From the IMG/VR virus record IMGVR_UViG_3300046467_002136, positions 50,038 to 114,037 of that record: a DNA stretch of 64,000 bases; one strand, 5' to 3'. How positions within the stretch are numbered: position 1 is the first letter of the stretch; every line of letters begins with the position of its first letter. The position numbers were made by a program, and so were the translations under genes. The notes below the pieces were generated by a model. That model saw only the letters and a list, made by a program, of their open reading frames with translations. It did no database searches and had not been told where the DNA came from. Positions 18,201 through 28,300 of the stretch are shown one piece after another. The stretch is from a virus.

Positions 18201-20437
18201 AATATAGAGGATTCGGGGATAAGAGAATCAACAATGGTGCTCATCCTGACATAACTCCAGCCAATCAGGCAAAAATGATGGAAGCTATAGGTGCTCCAGA
18301 GGGTGAACGTCGGGGTCTTTATTTGCCCGGTCATGACTATTTGATGTTCGCAGACTTAAAAGAACACGGCTCTGGTTCACCCCGACGGTGGGCAATCATG
18401 GAAGGCCAGTTCATACACGACACCCAACAGGGGCGTTCGCGAGCAGATCTGCCCCAACTCCCCGGTGAGCCGCTTGTCGAAACGTTAAGGGGTGCCCGTA
18501 GGGCCAATATGGGTGGACCCAATATGGGTAGAGGTGGCCGCACGAGAAGACAATCTCGCAGTGGTCCCCAGTCGCTTCGTGCCATGCCGGGGGACGTGGA
18601 TGCCCTATTTGACGAACCTGGTGTCCCGGACGTAAGTCCTGATATCGATGTAACGCCAGAAAATAAACCAGTAGATACCGCTGCACTTCGTCGTCTAACC
18701 GATCGCAGATATGGACCGCCGTTGACAGCAGCGCAAGCGAGGGAACGTCGAGTTGAAAGACTCGCAAGGCGTTCAGATTCGGTTAATCGACGACGGTCAA
18801 ATGATCTTTTGTCCCGATGGGATGAAGCAGCCAGTGGCACCAGTCGCGACCCTATGCGTCGTGGCTTGAGGTCGGAGCAAAAAATCCCACAAAGGGCAAC
18901 TGCCGACCAAGCTAAACCAGAGACTCGTGGTCGCCCAATGGGACATGTCGTAGAAGATTCTCAAAAACGCTTTAAGGGTAAGAAGTTTGAAGAAATCAAA
19001 CCCAGCGATTGGGACGATTTGAGCACTGAAGATAAATTCGCTCTTCTCAGTGCGGAATTGACTCCGAAGAAGAGCGGGATAAGACAAATCGACTATGACC
19101 GTATCTACAATGAATTAGACAAGATTATAGAAAAAAGGGAGCTTCGTAGAGGCCGCTCAGAGGGTCGCTTTGAAACAATGGCGGAACGACGCGCCCGAAG
19201 AGGTGGAGTCGTATTGTCACCCAATGTTCGCAAGCGTGAATCCGAAGATAGAGAGCCCAAACGAACAACGGCACAAGCAGCCAAAACGGAACGCAAAAAG
19301 GTTCTTAATCACCTGGAGTCGTCGTTCGCCAATGCCGATAGTAGAGCAACCGGCGGCGGGGACGCAGTTAGAAGTGAACACGCAGACATTTGGTCCGAAG
19401 CTTTAGACATAGTTTCAGAGTCGGATGATTTAACCCATTCCCAATTGCGTGCTCTTGATGGATTGTTTGACAGTTATCTCAGTAGAGAGTCTGGCGACTT
19501 GTCACCGGTTGAAGGCGAACTGCGCGCTGCCGCACTAAGTCGTAAGAGCCACATTGAAGATCTTCTTTCTGACTATGAGAGTGATCGATTTATTTCTGAA
19601 GGAAATACCCCTGAAGTTCGAACCTTGGGTGGGGGTGGCGACGATCTCGACATTATGGAAGTCAACAACCTTGAACTGTTTTCTTCAGGCGGCATGCGAT
19701 CTATCCGACAAAACAGGAGCAAGCTGCCGGGTACATCAACGCAAGAGTATGTAGATGCCAGACGACGACAAGGTTTGCGTTCGCAAGCTCATACATCCAG
19801 AGAAGAAAAGATCGGAGATCTTCGCAACCTTTGGAGTAACGCGCGAGCAACTGGTGACAAAGAAGAAATGGATCGTCTGGAACGCCAATTGCGAGAGCTT
19901 GGAGCTAAACCCAGTAGGGGCAATCCTCGACCACAGTATTCAGCTCCATCACGCAGACTCAACCAAAATAATGAAACCAGTACGGGCAACCGAGGCATGC
20001 GATCAGAGCGCGAAGGCCGTGCTCAGATTGCGGGCGAAGCCACATGGTTTAAAAAAATTGAAGATTCTCTTCAAAAAGAAATCGATATGGCTTCACGAGA
20101 TAAAGATAAACAAACAGCTGACGCCCTCCGAACCCTAAAACAAACATTGGCTCGCCAGGAGTCGGGTAAAACCGGCGACAAGCGCACCAACGCTGGCACA
20201 TTGACTGTCACTCAGGCAGAGATTGACACAATGCTCGATGCTCTAATGCATGTTTTGGATCGTCAAACTGCTGAAAAGGGGTCCCGAACAGCGATGTTTG
20301 CCGAATTAATTGAAAAGCTTTCTTCCGCAGCTATTTCAACTTTTATATTGAGAGAAACAGAAGAAATTCAGAGTAGAACGCGAAGAGCGACCAACGAAGC
20401 AGGTCGTGGAGTCAACATCCCAAATACGGATTTATGA
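15206..20437 (+). CDS. Prohead protease fused to a 1.5-kilo-residue multidomain tail with GMRS motifs
   Basis: 1743 residues. Residues 1-180 are an HK97-type prohead protease (family S78/U35): DSVGDIVLPGAF, WGHSWNDPIG with H65, and EEQEWSIGYKT with S129 as likely catalytic residues, then YEVSPVLHGANQ. Known members are 150-250 residues, so about 1500 residues are extra. At 436-452 is the module FDPKAWDGDGDGIVQEG, preceded by a Gly/Arg-rich patch. Around 560-680, VAHGAPDLAKLEEIVEKGW and ITIFHEDTH suggest a transferase-like fold that I cannot name firmly. GMRS occurs near 793, 1495 and 1597 and GLRS near 520, 1220 and 1522, between Arg-rich low-complexity spacers. Processing at these sites by its own protease is a hypothesis. 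Confidence 0.85.
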   Translation: MPNELLDDIQFKARNGAQISVDSAQGIVECFVSGIGNKDSVGDIVLPGAFNESLKRRKPRVVWGHSWNDPIGKVLEIYEVSNADPRLPPKMKTAGIGGLFAKVQFNLAAEKGREAFANVAFFGEEQEWSIGYKTLQATFDPVKQANLLKEVELYEVSPVLHGANQLTGTISVKDGEYGACGTDGCECGTKSHIASEPDIQVEAEEAFIFEKGQMMGRVPMQMIIIPMPKKPDSDPHDADSDIWARGEAGPIDMEARMGLAREIHGRTKVPIKIIEATENMVVFLRKMVDGTTRMYRMPYHKTDSGQYTFGKPARVKPQTVYTPVQPNMPPVGPMSHKPNHYVSPIQGKETIEEAKSDYLISCTLDNIFEFKDTLQPIFDYYEVTVTPSVSGLLCSDYPSGFEDAADTAIKALGGRLGRGGGLGKGRRAGRALAATFDPKAWDGDGDGIVQEGTPFQRPSIPGINTNWPGDPKTRVKPDDYPDDSAQVRDARKPRRDPNRMRPGKGPARRRGVIDARWAAGLRSISPSKAVNASLDKTYQELVDEGLFKYPTKPHVAGKPIAVAHGAPDLAKLEEIVEKGWRREGGYEQRRIYFFPEGHESYMDWEGDYAWAPEDPVVDAGVTAQVTPKKPITIFHEDTHGSVNAQIAKQLGISESELKSTLMEQSELVPGTSEVADTARAAKPAWPDDHRSPLSLHRAFGVDLFADYTDNKNDGGNGHTLRGNMGSEIIVMDKDIIEVVGVRQTGWNEDQMVFHGGRRLYRSRNWEQGRDREVLDEDKFQEWRSRTNELASSGMRSRSGGSSGDWEDLKSQLPSQAIRNMSVKERKGRLADLDKKIDVLEHDMDEMGSLDPEYNEMKQRLSQLDSERTKHLISAAIDNWEGGQKSFVRLPVDSKGVELELTQDEIDSLRSHIKALIGKSKNNKVNGILAKYDQRLVGNKDGVVKIPKEQFSDLIKAWDQISPPAQSRMHPKTGRDILEFAALSPTQKFRSSQLDLPDNKYRGFGDKRINNGAHPDITPANQAKMMEAIGAPEGERRGLYLPGHDYLMFADLKEHGSGSPRRWAIMEGQFIHDTQQGRSRADLPQLPGEPLVETLRGARRANMGGPNMGRGGRTRRQSRSGPQSLRAMPGDVDALFDEPGVPDVSPDIDVTPENKPVDTAALRRLTDRRYGPPLTAAQARERRVERLARRSDSVNRRRSNDLLSRWDEAASGTSRDPMRRGLRSEQKIPQRATADQAKPETRGRPMGHVVEDSQKRFKGKKFEEIKPSDWDDLSTEDKFALLSAELTPKKSGIRQIDYDRIYNELDKIIEKRELRRGRSEGRFETMAERRARRGGVVLSPNVRKRESEDREPKRTTAQAAKTERKKVLNHLESSFANADSRATGGGDAVRSEHADIWSEALDIVSESDDLTHSQLRALDGLFDSYLSRESGDLSPVEGELRAAALSRKSHIEDLLSDYESDRFISEGNTPEVRTLGGGGDDLDIMEVNNLELFSSGGMRSIRQNRSKLPGTSTQEYVDARRRQGLRSQAHTSREEKIGDLRNLWSNARATGDKEEMDRLERQLRELGAKPSRGNPRPQYSAPSRRLNQNNETSTGNRGMRSEREGRAQIAGEATWFKKIEDSLQKEIDMASRDKDKQTADALRTLKQTLARQESGKTGDKRTNAGTLTVTQAEIDTMLDALMHVLDRQTAEKGSRTAMFAELIEKLSSAAISTFILRETEEIQSRTRRATNEAGRGVNIPNTDL

Positions 20438-20482
20438 TGACGCTGTCTAGTAATACTAATAAGATGCAACAGGTAGGATACA

Positions 20483-22285
20483 ATGTCTAATAGCGGTCTC
20501 AGAGGCAAACAATCGAAGTACCAATGCATGTTGAGCGGCGAAAAGGTCGCGAAACCGTGTGTTGGCTGCGTCAACCCTAAGGGGTGTCTGTCCAGAGCCA
20601 TGCAGTACAAGGAGCCTAAACAAATGGGTCTGGAAGAAGAAAACGTAGTCAAGCTGAATGCCGATGGTTCGGTTCTTAAGTGTGCTAAGGACTACAGTAC
20701 AAGTGATTGCGAGTATACTGCAGGTAGTAAGATATGTGGTAAATGCGGCGCATCAGCGATTGAACTGAAAGAGAGTCCAATGGAACAAGCCATCGCTAAC
20801 GATGAAACTCTGGACGACGAGGACGCAGTGCTGATTAAGGCACTTGAAGAAAAAGCCAGCGTCATGGACGAGGTGTCCGAAGTCGAAGCCGAAAAACGTC
20901 GTATTGAAAAAGACACTCGCGATACCTCCGATACACAATTGGAGGACGACGACGACGATCCGGATCACGATGACCACGAAGTCACAGAAGCCAAATCTGA
21001 AGATGATGTGGAAGAAAAGGTCGAAGACGAACCAATCGACGAAAAGACTGAAGACGATGGTTGGATCGGCCTAGAGGAAGAAGAGAAGGACGAAAAGGCT
21101 GGCGTTATGATGCGCGAAAGCCGTCTCAACGTCGATGATGAGGAAGAAGAGGAAGAAGAAGAGGAAGAGGCTCCTGTTGCTGCTGCTCCTCCTCCTGCTC
21201 CTCCCGCTGCTCCTGCTCCCCCTCCTGCTGCCGCTGCGCCACCCGCTGCGCCGCCTCCAGCAGAAGAAGCCCCTCCGGCTCCTATTGCCGAAGAGGAAGA
21301 GGCTCCCCCGGCCCCAGCCCCAGCCCCAGCTCTTGCTGAGGAAGAGGAAGAGGAAGAGGAAGAGGAAGAGTACGACGAATCCTCAGCCAAGAAATCCATG
21401 GGTGCATATTTGTGTGCCCTTGACCGAAAGGTCTACCCCGGCAACGCCTCTGTTTGCGACGACTGCCCAGGCGGTTGCGTCTCTGAAAAGGGCATGCCCA
21501 GCTTGCTCGAAGTCGAACAAGCTCTTGAAATTCAATTCAAGGGCGACGAATATGCAACGGTAATTGATTCCGTGTATTCCGATCGCGCAGATCTTTTTAT
21601 CTGCGATCTTGATGTCGATGGCAAAAAGGTCATCGAAGTATTCGTTGAAGCTAAGTCCGGAGAGGTTCTCGGATTCAGCCGTCTTGACGATTCTGTCTTT
21701 GAACAAAAAGATGCTTTCGAGACAATTGACCTTGTTGACTTCAGCGAGGCTGCCGAAATCGCAGTTAAGACAGTCGAAGGCGTAGTCAACGCTGTGGAGC
21801 CAGACGTGTTTGAATCTTTCGACTGCTACGCGGTAGAAATTAATGGCGTAGACGGCAAGTCCCATGATGTGTTCGTTGCTCTTGACGGTGAAGTCTTGGG
21901 TTATGACACATACGAACCAGATGAGGCAGAGGCCATCGAGGCCGAAGCTGCTGAAATCGCCCTTAAACGTGCGTTCTCAGACGATGAACGCGAAGGTTTG
22001 GCCGAAGAAGGCCACGCCATGAAGGATGGTTCGTATCCAATTGTGTCGGAAGAAGATCTCCGCAATGCGGTTCAGGCTTATGGTCGGGCAAGTAACAAAT
22101 CAGCAACAAAAGCTCATATTATGAAACGAGCTAAAGATCTTGGTCTGGAAGAACTCATTCCAACCAACTGGGTTTCTGGTAGTAACGAAAAAGCGATCAT
22201 GAGTGCAGACGATGCCGAATTCATGGTTTCTCTGATCGAATTTGAATTACTCGCGGAGGAAACCAATAACAACGGTCCCATTTAG
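20483..22285 (+). CDS. Probable scaffolding protein with Glu and Ala/Pro low-complexity core and Cys modules
   Basis: 600 residues. The N-terminus has Cys pairs (YQCMLSGEKVAKPCVGCVNP, LKCAKDYSTSDCEY, CGKCG), and a similar unit returns at about 307-330 (YLCALDRK, CDDCPGGC). The middle (about 100-300) is very acidic, with Glu runs flanking an Ala/Pro stretch. The part at 330-480 repeats a PepSY-like alpha/beta unit (VIEVFVEAKSGEVLGF, HDVFVALDGEVLGYD). Near 510-560, DGSYPIVSEEDLRNAVQAYG then AHIMKRAKDLGLEELIP is a segment common in actinophage protease/scaffold proteins. Position between protease and capsid and the acidic composition fit a scaffold. Two homopurine tracts encode the Glu runs. Confidence 0.65.
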   Translation: MSNSGLRGKQSKYQCMLSGEKVAKPCVGCVNPKGCLSRAMQYKEPKQMGLEEENVVKLNADGSVLKCAKDYSTSDCEYTAGSKICGKCGASAIELKESPMEQAIANDETLDDEDAVLIKALEEKASVMDEVSEVEAEKRRIEKDTRDTSDTQLEDDDDDPDHDDHEVTEAKSEDDVEEKVEDEPIDEKTEDDGWIGLEEEEKDEKAGVMMRESRLNVDDEEEEEEEEEEAPVAAAPPPAPPAAPAPPPAAAAPPAAPPPAEEAPPAPIAEEEEAPPAPAPAPALAEEEEEEEEEEEYDESSAKKSMGAYLCALDRKVYPGNASVCDDCPGGCVSEKGMPSLLEVEQALEIQFKGDEYATVIDSVYSDRADLFICDLDVDGKKVIEVFVEAKSGEVLGFSRLDDSVFEQKDAFETIDLVDFSEAAEIAVKTVEGVVNAVEPDVFESFDCYAVEINGVDGKSHDVFVALDGEVLGYDTYEPDEAEAIEAEAAEIALKRAFSDDEREGLAEEGHAMKDGSYPIVSEEDLRNAVQAYGRASNKSATKAHIMKRAKDLGLEELIPTNWVSGSNEKAIMSADDAEFMVSLIEFELLAEETNNNGPI

Positions 22286-22309
22286 GGACTCCCCGAAAGG
22301 TGGGTCCGA

Positions 22310-25300
22310 ATGACCGAGTTCTCTCCAAAAAAAAGAACCTACCTCTCAGCAAGAATCCGTCGTAGACGACGAGATTTAGAAGCTGCTGGGCTGGACTTTC
22401 TTGAACGTAGAAACGTTCTTGCTGCACAGCCAACCCTTAACGCTCAAATTGTAGTTAAGGCGCTTGATGGCAGTATCGGAGATTCTCCTGAAAAGGAAAA
22501 AGATAAGTCCAAGAAGCGCACAGCTGGTTCAGGGGTTAAAGAGATAGAGCCCGAGGTTCGTTACGACCCTAAAGGTGTTCGTGATCCTGGACAAGTTTTC
22601 AAACTGCATGTCACTGCTCGTGACCTCAAAACAGGTGAAGACAATTTCGGGTGGATTGATCCGCCCGAGGCAGTGCCGAAAGAAAAACAGCGCTCCAGTA
22701 TGGCTGACGCTATGCAGTGGCGGGCAACTCGGCCTCAGATTCGGATACGGACTTACGATCAGGACCCAAGAACGGGTCAACCAATCGTTGAGACTGAGGA
22801 AGAAATTCAGGTCAAAGGTCTCGGTAGAACCCTCAAAGACACCCTTCCGGGCCAAAGTCTTGGGGGGCGTGCGGCCAGCGGCCTTGGTCTCATTGTTGAC
22901 GCTTTAGGAAAATTCCGTTGCCCACCCGGCACTCCGGCGGCCAATCAGTTCACCGACGAGTTCGGGACAAACTGTTTCTCGCCTGTAGAGATATTACGCG
23001 ACACAGTCCGGGGTCTTGTCAATAGTCTCAGATCCAGCAGAGGCCGAAGCTGGTCATTACCCGGTCGAGGCGATAGCGAAGCGGAACAGCTGAGGTCCAA
23101 TATCGCAGAGCGGCGCGCAGCCGCCGGTAAAGCCGGACAGCTTATTGGTAATACTGCGTCGATTGAAGCAGCCTTGATTGAACGCAACACCGTTATTCAA
23201 TCTTTAATGGATCAGTACGGCATTTCAGCTGGAGACGAACTAAACGAGGATATGTGGTCATTGTTGGAAGCAATGACCGATGTAGATACCGGTGATTTCC
23301 CCGACCTGGAATGGAAAGGATTGTTCACCAGCATGTTCGGAGATGAACTCTGGGATGAAAATCTTACGATGCGTCAAAATTTGGAAAAGATGCGTGCGGC
23401 AGTTCGCGAAGACGTATTCAGTTTCATGGGTGCACAAACCAAAACGGGTGCACAAGCAATCCGGGATTCGTATAACCATAGAGACCCCAAAGCGATGGCA
23501 ATGGTTGACGGTCTTGTTGGTCGACACGAATCAGCGATGCGAGGATTCTTAGGTTCGACTCTTCACGAGTTCGGAGACGATCCGAGAGCCATGAGCGGTC
23601 TCAAAAAGATTTCTTTCCGAGCCTACAACCCAGATATTGACGACTTCCAAAGCTATTGGGGTACCGAAGGGGAATGTATTCCCCTCTGGGAAGGTACCGG
23701 CACCGGGATGGCCACCAAACTCCAATTCAACGCTACTGCCATTGCCCTGCGACCGTTTCAAGAGGGTGGACTGACTCATGAGGGTCCGGACGGTCGACCA
23801 AAACTCGTACAGGTTGATGCTGGAGGCGCCTTTTCGGCATCAGTAACAGACGCCGAGAAATGGGCGGCAATCGCAGACTTTCTTGCACATACTGAAAAAA
23901 TGGAATACTGGCATAAACAATATGCAAATGACCTTACTGCCTCTGCTCACGGTGGAAGCCTCGAAGCCTTTTCCATGCATGTCGGATATCACGAACTTGC
24001 ACACGTTAAACAGTATCAACAGATCGCACAACGAGTATTAGAAACCTATGAGCGTGATGGTCAATTCTCGATTTACAAAAGAGACGGCACTGGACTCGAA
24101 TTATTAACTGCGAATCCTTCTGAATGGACAAACGAACAGTTCGCTATGGCCGTTGCCTCCACATTCCAAGATGCGCTTCCACCCGGCACCACTACCGACT
24201 TTCCCCCGATGGACATGGTCCAATTTGAGGGAAGCATGCTGCATCTTCTCGCAGGACAATATTACCAAGACCTGGTTCAAGGTTTCCTGCAAGCAACCTC
24301 TGGTGGTTATGCAGAAGATATTACTCCGGGTCAATATGTGAGTCCTTTGGACGCCAGAGGACTACCTGTTCACAATTCGGCGAAAGCCCACCTCAACCTG
24401 TTGTTTCTAGAGGGAACAGCTGAACTAGCGGCTCTTAAACGAACCGGAGGCATCGCAGGCGACGAACTCAATGAAGTTCTTGATTGGATGGACGCAGACA
24501 TAGCAGACGTTGTCTACGGGATTCCAGAGGTTGACGTTCCGTTTAAACCCGGTTCCATTGTTTCCGACACTGACATGGGTGAAGCGCCTTGGGACACTCC
24601 TCTCGAACCGGGCGAAGTTATGACGCCATCAGGCATCATTATTCCGACTAGTGCTGTGAAAAAGATAGAAGCAGCAGCGGCGAGGAAGAGGCAAGAACGC
24701 CAACTAACTACGGAGAAGCGAAAGCTCGAAACTGCTAGACGATTGCGGCATCGAACAGAAATACACAGTTGGGGCAGCGGCGGGGACGGTGAAATCAAAA
24801 CTGCGTCTGATGGAACAAAATATGTTTGGATCGGAGCATTAAGTGGTGAGGGCGAATGGCAGGTGCTATTTGATGACCTGTTTGAACCAGCATTTCTGGA
24901 GGAGCTAGAAGGTGTCACCCCACCCGAAGTGGACTATGACCTTCCACCCGGCATGCGCTCTGGCGGTATGCGCTCTAGGCGAGAATTGGGCCAATTCGAC
25001 AACGGACCCAGAGTCGGAAAGTTTTCCGGAGAAACACACGAAGAACCAGACGGCTCAGTCTGGGAGTTTCGCCCTACTCTTCGGGATCGTCCAGAAAAAG
25101 GTGGTTTCTGGCGTGATATGACAGACCCTGCAAACCGACGAGAAATAGCCGAACGCGCCACACGCAGACGCCAATTGGAAGCTCAAGAGGGTCGAAGCAT
25201 GGGACGACTTGCTCGCCCGGGGGCTGGAAGCGAATGGGAAAACATTGTCCGGAGGGGCGATGGCGGGATGCGTTCCACAAGGGCCACTGTGGGACAAAGT

Positions 25301-28300
25301 CTCACTCCCGAGGAGATCAACGATCACGCAATACTTGACGACCTAGAACTAGAACTGGAGAGATTAGACGCAGCGTCCCCCACCCTTCTGGGGCGGTTGC
25401 GTCAAAAGTTTGGTGGCCACAAAGGGCTCGAACAGCGCAAAGAGAGACACCGAGAGAGTATTGCAGCCGTTAAGGAAGCATTAGCTGAGGGCAGATTCGT
25501 CGAAAGTCTGGATGATTACATAAACCTTACCGACGAAGACAAGATGAAGTTTTTCGGACCTGAATACCATGGCAAGCCTCTCGTCGTCACCGCCGATCAG
25601 ACAGAACTTGCAATGAGAATCATCTTGGATAGTTATCGCCTCAACCCTGACGAATCTGATTCCGACAAACTCATGCACGTCAAAATTGTTCCCACTGATT
25701 CAATTACCGGAGAAGAGATCCAATCACTGCTGCATAAGGAATTCGCTGAGGCATTGGAAAACGGAATGCCTATTGCAGAGGCGCTAGAACAGGGTAATGA
25801 CATTGAAGCACAGCGCTTAATCGCAGAGTTCAACGCTAGCGACACCCCATTCATGCTCGGTAAAGAACATTATGACTTATGTAAGGTTTCCGTAGCGGGC
25901 TCAAACATGTTCTGTTATGACCACGAAGGCATATTGCGAAACAGCATGCCTCAGTTCAGTGGCCCTGTCTGGGATTTCGACACAGAAGAACACCAAAAGG
26001 TGTATGAAGACGCTATGACCAAGCTCGCCAACGCAGCCGGTCATGTCGACCCCTCAACGGATGAGTACGAAGACTGGTTCAAGTCCCCGGAAGGATGGGC
26101 CGCTAGGCAGGAAGCCCACAAGGAAGTGTTAGATGCAGGGGGCCAGGCGACGAAAGCCGCAACACTCTGGCATCAACAATTTGAAGAGAAGAAGAGACGA
26201 CTCATGTCGGAAGGGATGAGCGAAGCAGACGCCCTTCAAGGCGCAGCGGACGCAACCCAGTTCGGAGCAGATTCCACTCGTCAATTGATCGATCACTTAA
26301 GGGCAAACGGTGTTCGGGTCGAGGGTGGATTTGGCAAAGAAGATTTACGGCCCGATTCCGCCCGGATTGACGCCCCTGGCGATGATCTGGAAACCGGCAC
26401 AGAGAACCCGATCAAGAAAGCTTTGCTATTTCTTAAGGCCAGTCAGAACGAACTAATCGGACCCAAGGTGATGAAAGAAGCCCGGAAGGCGACCATAAAA
26501 CAACCTGACGGGACATACATCAAAAACCCGGACCACTGGCTCTTTAAAGGATTCGATGGTTCTTCAGATCCGATTTTGGTTACCGACGACGGGTTCATTC
26601 TTGATGGTCATCACCGCTGGGCAATGCTCGTAGCGGTTGCCAGTCTGACGGGAGATGAAGACGAAATTTTGGGCCACAAGAACGTTGTCGTCGTTCATAT
26701 GCCCATCAACGAAGCCTTGTCTTACGGGGTGGCCTTTGCCGACGATATGGGTATGCAGCGGGCACCCGCTGGACCGGATGAAGCTGCCCCACATCCTTCG
26801 ACGCTTCCTGACGTATCAGGAACGTGGGCGAAACGACAGGCTCTGGCTGACGAGAAGAAAAGTTTATTGCCTGAAAGTCCGGTCGAAGAACGTGGGATGC
26901 GATCCTCCCGTCGCATGCAAGGCGATTTCGACGAAATCACCCGGGTCGGAAAATTCCATGGAGAAACTCACACAGAACCAGATGGTTCAGTCTGGGAATA
27001 CCGCCCAACTCTTCGAGATAGGCCCGAACAAGGCGGGAATTGGATTGATCTTTCTGATCCCGGCATGCGACGACATATGGCTGATCGCGCAAGAAAAAGG
27101 CGTCTGGCAGAAGGCGAAGCCGGTGCTTTCGGTGGCTATGACCGTCCTAGAGGGCGTGCAGGTATGCGCTCCGAGCGTCTACCTCAAAGGGACGAAGAAA
27201 CCCGCCCAGGGTGGGACCATGCTCCGCATCGAGGCCGAGGGGTTCCTGATGGTTCGCCGAACCGCTTCCGTGAGGTACGCGGTGGTCAATATGTCAATAG
27301 CGAATGGGACGACATCAGTCGCGGCGGGATGCGTTCCCAGCGCAGAGAAATAGAACTGCGGAACATGGAACGTGAAATCCAAGCCGCAGTAGGGCGTGAA
27401 CGGGCTCTCGAAACAGATCTTCTTCAGCTCCGAGAAGATGAAGATGGTTTCGTTATTACTCGTGAAGAATTTGACAATTCGGTTGCCGAAATATCTATTG
27501 AGCGACAGGCATTGAAGGAGCGTAAGCAGCGACTGCAGCAACAGCACTCGATCCTTAAGCGCCATCGCGACAGGGGTTCTAGAACGGGCATGCGGTCGAT
27601 TCGTGTGAGAAAGCAAAGCGACAACCCCGGCGCAGCAGAAATGATGACCAATCGCAACGCCAGCTTGGCTGAAGCGATTCCGGATTCAGCGTTCTCTGCT
27701 CCCAGTGGTTGGGGAAGCAACTATGGAACTGATCGCACTTCTAGAGCCTTGCCGCCAATCCAAAGTCGCAGTAGCGCACTCTCGGATCACTATGAAAAAC
27801 TCGACAGTTCACTGGAAGATTTACTAGGAAGTGAAGACGGGCAATACCTGCAAGGGCCTAACCTGTCATTTTTGGAGTTCGACCCGGAAGTTGTCGAATT
27901 CCTATCCAACCACGAAAAAGACGAAGTTAGTGAGACTATTGCCAAAGCAGCCGTTCAATTCCATCGTGGATTCGACCGGAGACCAAGAGTCCTACTCGAT
28001 TCAGATGAATTTGAAAATCTGTTAGAAACAGGCAGCCACTCCAGACCAGATGTTCCATACGGCGAAAACAGTGTTGCGGATTTACGCATGGACTATGACC
28101 TTCGTAACGGTTTTGACACAAATACCCCGGCGTCTCAGCGTCCGGTAAGTGGACACCTGTATCACGCCATGGATGATGACCAAATATCCGAACGCCTCGA
28201 TGCCATTGATGGGCCGTTGATGGAACGACTCCCTGACTTCTGGGATTCAGAAGGAACGGCCCCTTGGGGAGATCCAGCAGCAATGGGTGGAGACATCGAC

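Noticed and set aside
20965-21399. Ser/Ala/Gly-rich minus-strand frame of 144 residues
   Set aside because: It is the antisense of the Glu/Ala/Pro low-complexity region in the scaffold-like gene.
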